NCBI GenBank assembly: GCA_034231615.1
Contig: CM067311.1
Span: forward strand, 28,114,015-28,178,014
DNA length: 64,000 bases
Direction of reading: 5' to 3'
DNA from: Meghimatium bilineatum
Taxonomy: Eukaryota; Mollusca; Gastropoda; Stylommatophora; Philomycidae
Shown here in pieces: positions 43,901 to 55,023 of this stretch. Position 1 is the first letter of the stretch. The number at the start of each line of letters is the position of its first letter. The notes under the pieces were generated by a model. That model did not search any database. It was not told the DNA's origin and worked only from the letters and a program-made list of their open reading frames with translations. The translations under genes and the position numbers were made by a program.

Positions 43901-46075
43901 GACTTAATTCATTTATTTTGAAATAATACATATCCACACACACCCTGAACCATTTTGAAATACACACAAGTAGTGATATATACAGAATTTCGTATAAATA
44001 TCACCATGTCTTGACATCAACAAATGCATACAAAATGTGCAGTTTTCATAATATTTTAATATTATTTACATTTTAACATCCAGGACTTATGTACATATCT
44101 TTGGATACATTCCAAGAAACATGTTTTTGGATGTAGATTATGCTGGTCGCTACATGTATTGCATGTGTATTTAACGCGGAGCCTCTTTCTGGTGTACTTC
44201 AATACACATTGTTGCAGTCCTTATCAATATGCTTGACCAAATGCGTAGCACTTGCAGCATTGCTATTATTATCTAAATTATCAATGACATCTGCTGTTTA
44301 TAGCTGAAAGAAAATCTAATGCTGAAGATGTCTCATCTAAGGGTGCCTTCAATCATGATGTGTATGCTGAATCAAATGTGAAATAATTTATAATTTTTGT
44401 TTCTGGTGATGGGTCCACAACATTCCATATCCAATGTTAAGATTTAGATTAATTAACAATGCTAGGCTTGGTACTGCTTGTAGTTATCGACATCGTAGAC
44501 TATGGAATTATTACTTAGCTTATTTTGGAACATTTCCAAAGCATGGCTATCTGTCAAACGCCGAGGAGGACTAGATTCCATTATTTCAAATAAAGTAGCA
44601 CAATGTAACACAAACTGAAGATGTTGATAAGTCGTGTTAGTAATGTCGTATTAAAAAAAGTTGATGTGAACGACTTTAGGCATAGCCGTTCTTAAAAATG
44701 TAGATATTAGCGACTAGGTGGATGACAAGAGTTCGAAGATTTACAACGTAACCAGTGTCGCTGTCACAGAGTCCAAACGTTTTATCTTGGTAATTCTTCG
44801 GTTTGGTTGGGGTAAACATCTTATGAGCTCATCTTCCTATATCTACATATGGGTACATTGATTGTAGCTTGTTTTGAATTATCTGCATTACCCAGCCAAA
44901 AGAGTAGATTAATGAGGATTTAACGTTAATCTTCTACATTTGAACAGCTACAAACTTTTCTAGTCCAATCAGCTGACTTTGCTTCTATTTCAGAAAGTGA
45001 GATATACTACCATTGTTAACCGACGCTAATAATTGAGAAGTTAAATTGTGTAATGTGCTTCAGTGTGGCAGACATAACATTTGTGATTTTCTAATAAATC
45101 TCTAGCAAGATGGAGATTTAATAAACAGCATAAAAGCAAAACAAAGTGTTCTACTGCTATAGCGCCTTCTGGAATTTAAAGCGATTAACAAATTCAATTG
45201 TTTAAAAAAAAATCAGATTAGCGTCTTAGTTACTTCCGCATCTGTCTCATTATGAAACATTTGTTGTTCGGCAGAATTTTGTAAATTACTTTTAGCTTTT
45301 CCAATGAAATCCTTGAAGGTATTCCTGTGTTTATTTTGAAAACACTCATAATCATTGTAGTGAATTAAAATATTTTCCAAGTTGTGACCATCTCTCTAGT
45401 TTGTTATCTGCAATCCAGTAACGGTGTTCATCTTCAATTTTGTTTCATTCTGAGAAAAAAATGGCAGTCATATCAGACTTTATTTCTACACTCACAACTA
45501 TGGAAGGTGTAAAGTCTGGTGTTACATAAATTATATACAACACTACATATGCCAATGTTCCATCAACAGCCGTATAGCTCCACGTTTTTCCTAAGTCATC
45601 TTACACTCTATATACTATATGTGACCTTAGGTCTGGAAAATCTTTAATAACATCTAAAGACAACCATTCATTAACTTTGTGTTCATGGATACTAGTAATT
45701 TGTGTTGTACGTTGTTCAGGATCTTTACCAAGCTGTGTTTAAAAAAAAAATTGCAAGGTAGGATGGTACACCAGGAAAGACAGTTGGGTATGCATTCTTT
45801 TGTAAAGCCGGTATTTGTCGTGGAATTATATGTTCAACATCATGATGTTTGCCTGTGAATTTTTATGAATGTATGAGCTCAATTGACAGAAAATGCTTGC
45901 TACATAAACATATTATTTACATACCAAACTTGATTTAGTCGGTGTCCAGTTCTATCGTGGGAAACGTTTAATCCACTTTTCTCTAAGCTCAATATCAGAG
46001 GGAAATTTAAACAATCACATAAACTTTGGTTGCACGATAGTTATATTTGCAGCCAGAAGAAACACAACACTTCAG
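43900..46075 (-). pseudogene. THAP-domain (P-element-like) transposase pseudogene
   Basis: Minus-strand translation from 46065 reads KCCVSSGCKYNY (first THAP Cys pair), then after a frameshift FKFPSDIELREKWIKRFPR, NWTPTKSSLVC (third Cys), later KNAYPTVFPGVPSYL (the AVPTIF-like end of the THAP zinc finger). Further down are LGKTWSYTAVDGTLAYVVLY, then SSRTLCFAFMLFIKSPSC, RFIRKSQMLCLPH, SLIYSFGWVM, resembling P-element/THAP9-type transposases. Stops and frameshifts occur throughout. Beyond 44880 homology fades, although KPKNYQDKTFGLCDSDTGYV (44800-44740) is clearly former coding sequence. No terminal repeats were found. Confidence 0.65.
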
Positions 46076-46284
46076 ATGCATATCTACTGCATTTCTCGTA
46101 TAATATTATTGTGTGATATATCCATATGACAGTATTAGAAGAAATTAAACATACTTTCTTAAAGATACCATAACAAACCAAGATTAGTCAACACACAGTT
46201 TAACTAACTCAACGTCAGATCACGATGGTAGACATTGTTTACAAAAATTGGCCTCTGCCCGGTCACGTGATAATTCTAGCCGAC

Positions 46285-46500
46285 AGGTCTTCTACAGCTG
46301 ATCAGTCGCAGAGCATTGGTCTCACACCTGTGAGATCCAGAGTTCGATCCCTGGTAAATACTTGTTTTTTTCTGTCCGAGTGTAAATTTTTAAAAAGTCT
46401 GAATATGACTTGAAGACAGCAAAGGCATGCAGCCTTTATCACACAAGCCACTCGAATACTCCATGTAACTCCTTTACGGAAAAAATACTGTATGACAGTT
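46285..46500 (+). mobile_element. tRNA-derived SINE, family H1, copy 3
   Basis: gatcagtcgcagagcattgg (A-box side) and gagttcgatccctgg (B box) about 40 bp on, then tttttttctgtccgagtg, gacagcaaaggcatgcagcc, cacaagccactcgaa and atgtaactcc. The body matches the other two copies block by block. Confidence 0.78.
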
Positions 46501-46712
46501 TAAAAAAATTAAATGTTTTTACTATCATTGTACTTTGCCAATGAAAAAAGGGAATAGTCAAACGAGTTCTTCAGAAGGCTATATTAAGCAGTATGTCTTC
46601 CCGTCTATACTTGACGTTCATGTTATACCTCCAGAAAAAAACCCCCTCAATTTACCAAGGTTTATAGGCACATAAAGTCTTCACGTGTAACCAATTACTT
46701 TCCCCCCGATTG

Positions 46713-47003
46713 CAGTGGTTCTAAACATTTTCTGGACCCGTGACCCCTTTTAAAACACATTTTCATCCGCAATTCCCCTCGTGAGGGATGAAATGAAGTC
46801 ATTGGCTTTCTTTACATGTCACTGATGCTTTTAGATTTTTTCCGATTTAAAAATTGTTTTTATCTTTAATATAGTTGTCCGCCTCTGCCTCCCCCGGTCT
46901 GTGCCCCACCCCCAATATTCACATACCTTTCCGTGCGCCCCCGCCCCCCTTAAAGTCTCCTTGGTCCCTATGGTGACCATACAGCCCTCGTTGAGAACCA
47001 TTG
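46713..47003. mobile_element. hAT-like non-autonomous element
   Basis: Left end cagtggttctaaac, followed by ctggacccgtgacccctttt, and right end tggtgaccatacagccctcg with ttgagaaccattg form the inverted ends and the GGACCCGTGACCCC theme typical of short hAT derivatives across animals. No matching 8-bp duplication could be read, so it is old. Non-coding. Confidence 0.6.
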
Positions 47004-47404
47004 CTATAGAATATATTCATATATACCGCTCACCCCCTCACACATTGTCTAACTGTTGTTCTATAGAAACACTACTTTCATACGTTCTCTCTGTCATCCT
47101 GAACAAAATTCGACATCAGTATAGTATCTTATCTGTACATAAATATTTTCAGTTCTTACATGTGGGGTTTTTTTTAACAGTATTTTGTTTGGCGTTCATC
47201 CAGATAACGTCACGCTCTATCTGCTACTGGTTTATGTATATATTTGGAGACTGAAGTCGACGCAGTAAATGTGCAACGGTAAAGAACTAGTGATTCAGAA
47301 CGTAATAGATTTCACAAAAGTTCGTTAAGTACTGCTCGTTTGGTGTTTCAAGGAGAAGGATAGGGAATTGTGGGTAAGGCTGGATTATTTCTGAGTCTTT
47401 CAGG

Positions 47405-47565
47405 TCATGTGATAACACTAAGATAGCAGTGAGTTTGTATGACAGCAGTGAGCATCTCTGATAGCACTAAGACAGCAGTGAGTTATTATGACAGCAGTGA
47501 TCATCTCTGATAGCACTAAGGCAGCAGTGAGTTATTATGACACAGCAGTGAAAACACCACGGATC
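47405..47565. repeat. ~49-60-bp tandem repeat
   Basis: gatagcactaagacagcagt, gagttattatgacagcagtg and a(g/t)catctct repeat three times. Confidence 0.85.
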
Positions 47566-47589
47566 AGTAGTTACGATCTTTGTTAGAGT

Positions 47590-47800
47590 ACTGGTAGGAC
47601 GTATATTTTGGGCCAGAGGACCGGATTTGGCCCTCGCTTCGTATGTTTCCGACCCTTGCTGGAGACGGCCATGCTTACCTTCACAGATGACGTAGTTTCA
47701 ATTTTGGTCCGGAGTCTTGTAGGTCATTGGTTCTCAACCTATTGTGAACCAGGCCACCTCTGAGAGCAAATGTTCTTCCATGGCAATCTAGTGCCTACAA
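47590..47800. mobile_element. Fragments of hAT-like MITEs
   Basis: 47600-47660 (gggccagaggaccggatttg, gccctcg) and 47725-47790 (attggttctcaacctattgt) carry the phrases of two hAT-type MITE ends; compare 57170-57392 and 46713-47003. Boundaries unclear. Confidence 0.4.
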
Positions 47801-48345
47801 AAAGGTAATTAACTCATTGACTATTTTTCTGTGACCAAGAATTTGTAAGTGTTATCGCCATATTTGGATAATCACCAATAAATAAAATGTTACAGAAAAA
47901 TTCACAGAATACCATGAACCAAATAGATCACAAATAGGGACATTGTGAGATAATTGAAAATAAAAGAATACTGGCTAAACAACAATGCTCTCTCTAGAAA
48001 ATTAAATTACAATATTTTACCATATCAAACGACGTGACAACCTAGAAAACACAATAATAGAGGGCATGATGCCAGGAAAACATAAAAAGGAAGTAGTTCA
48101 CACAAAAAAAAAAGATGAACGCAAAACATCTGAACATCATACCCACAGAAGCAGGGACATTTGCTCAAGATCTGCAGGAGTTCTGACACGCTGTGATGAT
48201 TGCTACATTCTACCATAATATTCTATCTGATGATGTTGATCGCTTTAATTATTGTTTAAAAAGCTTCTTAAAAGGAGTAGATGATTAACTTAAACGTACT
48301 CGGGTTTCCCAATATGTACTATGTCACTCTTAACGAAGAGGCACG
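47800..48345. other. Unassigned stretch
   Basis: Nothing recognised. Confidence 0.3.
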
Positions 48346-48505
48346 CCACCTGCCGAAAGTACCACTTATAGCACGTAAATATGTGTCTTCTAGCGATACT
48401 CTTCACGGATCTTTTAAAAATTCACACTGTAAACATTGCGACACCAGCCGGAGTCCAATCTGTGACATCCTGAGCAGAAGGCGAACTACTTAACTATTAC
48501 ACTAC
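48320..48505 (-). mobile_element. tRNA-derived SINE, family H2, copy 1
   Basis: Minus strand: gtagtgtaatagttaagtag (A-box region), ggactccggctgg (degraded B box), then gtggtactttcggcaggtgg, cgtgcc, shared in position and wording with 51240-51385. Head to tail spacing agrees between copies. Confidence 0.55.
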
Positions 48506-49080
48506 AGAGATTCCCATAATTCTTCTTACTTTTCGTTAAAATGACCACCCTCCACTAGACCCCCCACCTCCTGGGCGTATCTGGCCCCCCCCCACAATTT
48601 AATTTTTTTTCTTAGTGTCACCCCTTTGTCTCTGTGACAGACATTGTGACCACTAGTTTATCTCATTCAGTGAACGTTGACAAAACAGCAGCTTGAATTC
48701 TGAAGGACACAGCACGTAACCAAAACTGCTTAATGATATTATGAACAAACGTTGATGGATTGAATGGGTCAGACAGAACCAAAAACAAAATCAATGAAAT
48801 GTCATTTCTAAAGATTGATATTCTCAACAGATTTATTTTAATTTGTGTGTCTTCAAATGGTTTGAAGACTTGTGAATATCTTTGGAAAACACATGCTCCG
48901 GTGTGAGATTTATTTGATGTTGATTTTTCCCCCCTAACGATTACCGATTTGTCTTCTAACTTCGTTATTACTTTGTTTAGCTTACTTTGTTGGTGAAATT
49001 TAATTATGGGACAATAGTCTATTATTACTGGGTCATGGGTATGTCTTCAGTAAAAGGAAGGAGTGGGAGTGTGCTGCGTT
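48506..49080. other. Unassigned stretch
   Basis: 48540-48640 is pyrimidine-rich (cctccactagaccccccacc) and may be the edge of an element; no partner found. Confidence 0.3.
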
Positions 49081-49084
49081 AATT

Positions 49085-49195
49085 AACTAACAGTTGCATT
49101 GATTGTCTCGTTAACAAACTATATCAGTTGTATTGATTGCTCCGTTAACAAACTATCAGTTGCATTGATTGCTCCGTTAACAAACTCTCAATGAT
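49085..49195. repeat. ~32-bp tandem repeat, three units
   Basis: aacaaactatcagttgcatt plus gattgctccgtt repeated three times. Confidence 0.85.
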
Positions 49196-49765
49196 TCCTG
49201 AATGCAGTATTGTGTTTTCCTTTCACAATTCTTCCTTTCCGCTTGACTAGTGTTGGAACTTAATTGTACAGAAACTCTTTATCGCAGTGTTCAGACTCGA
49301 CGGAGAAGCTAGCATAGAAGGAACTGCCTGGTGATAAACACCACAAAGAATATTGAAGAATGTGCGCATGGATAGGCGGCGCCACTAGAACTTTGTCTTC
49401 GTGAACGTGATTTCCCAGAGGAGTAAACTGGATGTGGAAAGTAGATGGTATTGATCTGCAAAACGATGAAAGCTCAGCGCGCCTGTTGTGTCGTAGAATT
49501 CTGTTTCGTCTGAACAAAATAAATCTGGGTATTATTTCTATAGAACTGGCACAAACTAAATGTGCGATCTTTGTTGGTTTTGTGGTTATGTAGTGAACTG
49601 GGAAAATGTAGCAGTGAAAGAACAATCAACCTTATTTTTGCGAAAATTTCCTAGATTTATGAACTTTTCTTAATCTGGAATACATGATTGTCTTTGTGGT
49701 TAGTGAATATATTTAAGCGAAAACTTGGATGGGAAGCAAATGGATATTTATCGCTTTAATTCCTA
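49196..49765. other. Unassigned stretch
   Basis: Contains a 121-residue open frame 49260-49625 (-) of ordinary composition but no known motif; no support for a gene. Confidence 0.25.
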
Positions 49766-49768
49766 TTT

Positions 49769-49939
49769 CAGTGGAATCCCGTTATAACATCTTGGTCCAG
49801 GTCGACAAAATATGTATGTAATAACAGAAAGTCGCGATATTCAGTACAAACAATAAAGAATTATTATAATTGGAAATTTTAAAAAAGTATTGTTATATAG
49901 GGAAATAAGTTATAAAAAGATGCGCTATAGAGTTCCACT
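49769..49939. mobile_element. MITE family D, copy 2 (best ends)
   Basis: Starts cagtggaatcccgttataac and ends gcgctatagagttccacta, imperfect terminal inverted repeats. The interior gtatgtaataacagaaagtc, cagtacaaacaataaagaat is as in copy 1. The ends point to a pogo/Tigger-like Tc1/mariner source. Confidence 0.7.
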
Positions 49940-50004
49940 ACTTATTTGCAATAATTCACAAGAATGTATGAAACTTACAAAATGTAATCTGTTCCATGCG
50001 TGCA

Positions 50005-50400
50005 CACTACCTGTATCGACATATGGATGCGAAAGCTAGAAATTAACGCAAGCAGTATACACTAACGTAATCAACTTTAAAAACAAGTGTCTTCGTAGAA
50101 TATTGCACATAAAGTAGATTTTAAAACAAGCGATTCACTGAAAGAAGAAATAAACCAAGAAATTTTATGACATTTTATGAGACAAAGACGGTGGAATTAC
50201 TACTTAGAATAGATGAAAACAGACTTCACAAGCCTACTTTCATGTAGAAAGTAGAGGTACAGAAAGGTAGGTCACACAAAGGAAACTAAGCATGCACAGA
50301 ACAATCAATAGAGAAAGATATTTAATGGGCGTAATCAATACACACGAATTACAGTAACGTGTAACAACACTCTGAACATGGAAAGTAATGACTACTAACG
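50005..50400 (+). pseudogene. Retroelement post-RT fragment
   Basis: Plus frame reads STYGCES, then after a stop TNVINFKNKCLRRILHIK: the YGCExW...FxxKCLRRIL motif downstream of RT in RTE-like elements. The remainder is frameshifted. Confidence 0.5.
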
Positions 50401-50474
50401 TGTGTGCGGTGTTTTACCCAAAAGGAACTAACTAACTCTGGCATAGGGGTTAAGAATGACCGTCTACACTAGTC

Positions 50475-50640
50475 TACAGTATAAGATATATTGGCTCATT
50501 AGAAATCCAACCTTCTAAAATTACTCATTTGACTATTTTCTGAATTTTCATTGGCTTCAAAAAAAAGTAATAATCATAGTGCCCAATGAAAATCACGGAA
50601 ACAGTCAAGTGAAACATTAACGTGACTGTTGACAATATAG
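50475..50640. mobile_element. MITE family G, copy 3
   Basis: tacagtataagatatattgg, ccttctaaaattactcattt, gactattttctgaattttca, ttggc, then the inverted arm gcccaatgaaaatcacggaa, acagtcaagtgaa. A clear foldback of about 50-bp arms. Confidence 0.65.
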
Positions 50641-51235
50641 AACATATCAGCACAATTAAAACAAGCTTTATGATCTGATGTCTATTATTTCCGTGTATGT
50701 CGTGGTCGTCGCTGGCAGGCGACACAAAGTGTATGCATAGTGACCAGTGAAAATTAACGTAATAATTAAAATCGTCATGAATGAAGGCTTGTTTTGATTT
50801 TGTTAGAAGGTCTTCTATTCTCACTGAAAACATCTGCCATAATCTAAAATATATGGGAAGACACTGCAAGAAATGGAACTACATGATACTCTACAGTAAA
50901 AAAAAGTTGCAGCATCTTGTGAAAAGAGGGGAAATGTAGCAGCTCAACACCGGAGAGTAGCTAGAAAATCACGGGTAGATTAAAAACAAAACCCATCTAC
51001 AGTGGTCATTCCATGTCCGAACTATCCAAGGACATTTGCGGTCACTTTAGGGCGTATTAGCCATCTACGAACTCATAGTCAAGGACACAATTTAAATTGA
51101 TTTTCATAAAGTGGATGTAACAAATAGCGATCATCATCATGTGATGGACGAACAAAAACAACAGGTCTTCTATTGGCAAGAGTCATGATCGTTAAGTGAT
51201 TTTTGATTAGCCAGAATGTTTTATATTGTAGAAGG
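50640..51235. other. Unassigned stretch with foldback-like phrases
   Basis: 50700-50830 (ccagtgaaaattaacgtaat ... gttagaaggtcttctattct) and 51110-51220 (aacaggtcttctattggc ... gatttttgattagccagaat) look like further diverged G/F-type MITE arms. No boundaries can be drawn. Confidence 0.3.
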
Positions 51236-51239
51236 TTAC

Positions 51240-51385
51240 AAGTTAAGCCACCTGTCTCGTGTTAACAAGAATGTGGGTTCGATATCGGTGGACGATTTGT
51301 TTTTAAGTGCACTTTTCGGAGATTCATGTGGGTTTGGATTCATGTGGTACTCTTAGCAGGCGGCATGCTAATATATTGAGAGGGT
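51240..51385 (+). mobile_element. tRNA-derived SINE, family H2, copy 2
   Basis: agccacctgtctcgtgttaa, gtgggttcgatatcggtgg (B box) then cttttcggagattcatgtgg, gtggtactcttagcaggcgg, catgc. Tail blocks match copies at 48320 and 63760 (minus). Confidence 0.6.
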
Positions 51386-51429
51386 CGAAGTGCACATGCA
51401 AAACCAAAACACAATAAAGTATCCTATAC

Positions 51430-51725
51430 GCATTTTGAACATTGGGAATGTTATTACCAGAAGGTTTCATGTTATAGACTAAATGTGAATGTCAGTATCA
51501 AAAGATTTCAATGTTATAGACTACTTGTGAATGTTATTGCCAGAACATTTCATGTTATAGACTAAATGTGAATGTCATTATGAAAAGATTTCAATGTTAT
51601 AGACTATTTGTGAATGTTATTGCCAGAACATTTCATGATATAGACTACTTGTGAATGTTATTACCAGAAGAAAATTGCATGTTATAGACTATTTGTGAAT
51701 GTTATTACCAGACAAAGATTGCACA
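51430..51725. repeat. ~41-bp minisatellite
   Basis: catgttatagactaaatgtg, aatgttattgccagaacatt repeats seven times with alternating ttatt/tcagtat variants. Confidence 0.9.
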
Positions 51726-51913
51726 TACGCAAACCCAAAGTACGGGAGGGAGGGCCCCTCTATCAATTAAGGAAATACAATGTATTAATTAACTGCAGAG
51801 AATACCAATACATGTTTAATCTGAGATTTAATCCTGTGAAGAAGATTATACAAGTAATACACACATCTACAGCTAAAGCTTGGCTCTCTAGGGTGCAGCC
51901 CATCTAGCTGAAT

Positions 51914-52086
51914 TAATGAGGCCTTCATTTGGTATGTTTTTGATTATTTTCATATTTCCATTGGTCAATATTTATATACTTGGAGTAGCCATGGCTATTT
52001 TTGGCATGCGATTCCAAGTATATATAATATTGTCAAACGGTAAACACGGGAATAATCAAGAAAAGGAACGAATGAAGGCCTCATTA
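51914..52086. mobile_element. Foldback MITE family F, copy 2
   Basis: taatgaggccttcattt at the left is the inverse of gaatgaaggcctcatta at the right; ~75-bp arms enclose gtagccatggctatttttgg, catgcgattcc. This core is the reverse complement of the one at 28250. Arms of the two copies differ although the core is conserved. Confidence 0.75.
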
Positions 52087-52279
52087 GTTTAACAAGAAGC
52101 TCTGTACTGTTGAAAGCAACGGCTGCAGTATGACCTACAACCAAAGTTTTAAATCTGATGCTCACTAGCATTTTGGTGCCCTCGTAAGGACGTGCTCGCT
52201 ACATGCAAGTAAATTTCTCATGAGTACTTCTGATTACATGTCAGCGTTGTTCGCCGTCTATAAAAGTTATGAATCTCTG

Positions 52280-52405
52280 GATTACAGTATAAGACCTGTT
52301 AGCTAGTGGGGAATAAAGCCTTTTAAAATTACTGATTTAACATTATTCTTGATTTTCATTGGCTGCCACATAAAGTATACTCATCGTGATAATCACGGGA
52401 ATAGC
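52280..52405. mobile_element. MITE family G, copy 4
   Basis: tacagtataagacctgttag, agccttttaaaattactgat, ttgattttcattggctgcc, then gataatcacgggaatagcca, aataag. Same order as copy 3. Confidence 0.65.
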
Positions 52406-52742
52406 CAAATAAGTTATTAAGAAGGGTCAACTAAGAAAAACGATACATTTCTCGTATAGGTGAAAGTGAAAAGTTTTTTTTGGTTATCGGTACTCTATTC
52501 TTAAAAGTCGCATTTCCTGCCCTGCGCAAAGTATTGGCTCTCCGACAAATTAACAAAATCGCCAGCAGTATAAGATAAAACGTTCATATTAATTCAGCCA
52601 GTAAAATCACACAATACACCGATAATACTTGTACTTACTCTTCTTAGTAAAGAGTCTGTGTTATACACTGCCTGCAGTGTTGACAATTGGACGGATCGAG
52701 TTTTATCTTGTGTGCTATTTTTAATTTTCATTATAGTCATAG

Positions 52743-52996
52743 TCTTCTGCTTTCGTTCTCAAACTCCTGCAGATTCACAGAATGTAGTCCGGAGAATGAA
52801 ATGCGCTGGTTTACAGATATGTTGCGATATATGCGCATATTGACCTGTGGCATCCGACTTCAGAATAGTCTCTTTATCACTGTGACCGTATATGGGTTAG
52901 GACCGTCTACTAAAACCTCATTAGTCGCTTCTTACGACCTGAATATAAGATCAGTGTTGCTATTCATTGCTTCTCTTTCGGACCTCGATATCACTT
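52743..52996 (-). mobile_element. Family B retroposon, diverged copy
   Basis: cttctgctttcgttctcaaa, ctcctgcagattcacagaat, gtagtccggagaatgaaatg, tgacctgtggcatccgactt, cattagtcgcttcttacgac follow copy 1 through to ctctttcggacctcgat. No clear target duplication. The two overlapping open frames here are incidental. Confidence 0.8.
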
Positions 52997-53159
52997 GGGC
53001 TATTTTATACAGTATACATTATACATTGCGAATTATAGATTAATATTGCGAATCTATGCTTCTTACTTGAATTTACTTGTCATGAATTAAGTATTGTTGC
53101 CACCATTCTGGAATGTAGGACATACGAACCAAAAGTATTATCCTTCACTGTCGCATTGT

Positions 53160-53425
53160 CAATAGTTCTCACTTCCTATAGAGTCTACGCTGAGTTTGAC
53201 AGATAATAGAGTCTACGCTATTTTGACAAATCATAGTCAACACTGAGTTTGACAGATAATAGAGTCTACTCTATTTTGACAAATCATAGAGTCTACACCG
53301 AGTTTGACAGATAATGGAGTCTACGCTATTTTGACAAATCATAGAGTCTACACTGAGTTTGACAGATAATAGAGTCTACTCTATTTTGACAAATCATAGA
53401 GTCTACACTGATTTTGACAGATCAA
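53160..53425. repeat. ~54-bp dimeric minisatellite
   Basis: tagagtctacactgagtttg, acagataatagagtctacgc, tattttgacaaatca repeats about five times; each unit is a dimer of ~27-bp halves (gtctacxxxgagtttgacagat and gtctacgctattttgacaaat). Confidence 0.9.
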
Positions 53426-53740
53426 AATATAAGTTTTAGATAGATTAGGTTTAGTATTTGTGTCAATAAATGCTTTTATTCATCAGCATCATGTGCGTAG
53501 TCGATCATGGATCTCCGCAATGATCAATTTCTAGTATCTTGTATTAGGATTATTGCTGACTCTTTACCATGCCACCATGTCAAACTATCTGATATTTTCT
53601 CACAATGTCGTCCTCCATATTTCTTGCCATCTATCTTACCTGTTGTTACTATGTTCCCTAGACCTCTCTGTTTCATAACGTATTCAAATAAATTTAGATT
53701 CTCTCTTATATTATTAAGTAACCACTATCTCACATTTTTA
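53426..53740. other. Unassigned stretch
   Basis: Open frame 53507-53839 (+) has no recognised motif and runs into the following repeat. Confidence 0.25.
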
Positions 53741-54005
53741 TCTTTCAGCACCTCCTCACTTGATTCATTCAGTATCTTCTCATTTGTCTCCTTCAGCGCC
53801 TCCTCATTTGCCACTTACAGTACTTCACTTCACTCTTAGTACATCCTCATTTGACTCTTTTTACGCACCTCGTCTTTTCACGCTTTCAGCACCTCCTCAT
53901 TTAACATTTTCAACAATTCCTCATGTGAACTTTCAGCACCTCCTCATTTGATACTTTCCAAAAAAAAAGGATCTCATTTGACTCTTTCTGTGCCTCCTCA
54001 TCTGT
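53741..54005. repeat. Degenerate ~25-bp pyrimidine-rich repeat
   Basis: tttcagcacctcctcatttg followed by a(c/t)tctt recurs about nine times between 53745 and 54000. Confidence 0.8.
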
Positions 54006-54083
54006 TTCTCATACGTTTATAACAAATTTCCCTAATTAACAACTTTTAAAAATTCTCAAAAATTGTTTTTTCTATTTTTCATA

Positions 54084-54087
<4 letters not shown>

Positions 54088-54151
<64 letters not shown>
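54088..54151. repeat. (AT)n microsatellite, ~64 bp
   Basis: Uninterrupted alternation of t and a. Confidence 0.97.
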
Positions 54152-54154
<3 letters not shown>

Positions 54155-54790
54155 GTATCCTATTACATTAATATTTTTGTGTCCGGCCTGGACCAAGATG
54201 TTTGAATAGGATTTGATTAAACGAGTCGATATTTCATATTTATGATATTCCTGAATATTGCTAATAACATGGTAAATGTCATGTTTGTGTCAGTGTAACC
54301 ATCTTTCGTTTACTACCAATTGCTTCTATGTCTCTCCTTGTCATTCTTTCGGAATCTCTAATACATATGGCTAGGTTAGATACGACGGTATCTAGAAAAT
54401 TCGCGGGTTACGGATATATGTGCTCTCAGTTACACGGTCTGGAACGGGGTAGTTCATTTAGCATCGTTTCCTTGCCAGCACTAATATCTTGTAGTCTGGC
54501 CATCCTTTTTTTTCAGTCGTATGTTATCAGCATACTAAATCCGGCGGTATTTGCAATTTGAACTTGGCGTTCAACTGTTGCACGTTAGAGTTTCCATGGA
54601 AACGAAGATATCACTTCTACTAATACTGTTTCAATCCTCTAGGGAGTACACGACTGTAGTTTGTGTTATCTGACAGGAAGTTATCATGTGCGTTACTATT
54701 ATTTGTTGTCTGCGAAGTTGGAGTTTAATATTATGTTCACTGCCATGTAGTAGAATATCTACTTTTTGTTTTTGACCAGATATGATTACT
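54152..54790. other. Unassigned stretch
   Basis: Short phrase gtccggcctggaccaagatg, tttgaatagg (54181) resembles one end of MITE family D inverted; otherwise nothing recognised. Confidence 0.3.
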
Positions 54791-54792
54791 GT

Positions 54793-54860
54793 TAATTCCC
54801 ATTATAACAATTTGGTTCAGACTGATTAAATATGTATGTAGTAATTAAAGTTATTACAGA
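54793..54860. mobile_element. MITE family D, partial
   Basis: attcccattataacaatttg, gttcagactgattaaatatg, tatgtag matches the left 60 bp of family D and then departs into an inverted repeat (attacaga ... tctgtaat-like). Confidence 0.5.
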
Positions 54861-54951
54861 AGTTATTACATTGTATTTAATCAGTCTGAAGAACTACAAA
54901 GACTAATATATCGAGTCGATAAATCATGTAGAGAACATGGACTAGATTCTT

Positions 54952-55022
54952 GATTCTTGATTAGGAACAAGCGTCACAGCACTGGGAGCATTCCCATAAA
55001 TGCTCTGCTTGCCGTTCCGTCA
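54952..55022. repeat. Interspersed repeat L, copy 1
   Basis: ttcttgattaggaacaagcg, tcacagcactgggagcattc, ccataaatgctc is shared with the sequence flanking a family A insertion at 55871-56100 and with a stub at 24063. Confidence 0.6.
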
Positions 55023-55023
55023 G

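Noticed and set aside
52743..52996. Clear target duplication around this family B copy
   Set aside because: gctatttt occurs on both sides, but about 20 bp from the left boundary, so it does not fit.
54088..54151. Origin or promoter element in the long AT run
   Set aside because: It is a plain dinucleotide microsatellite like several others here.
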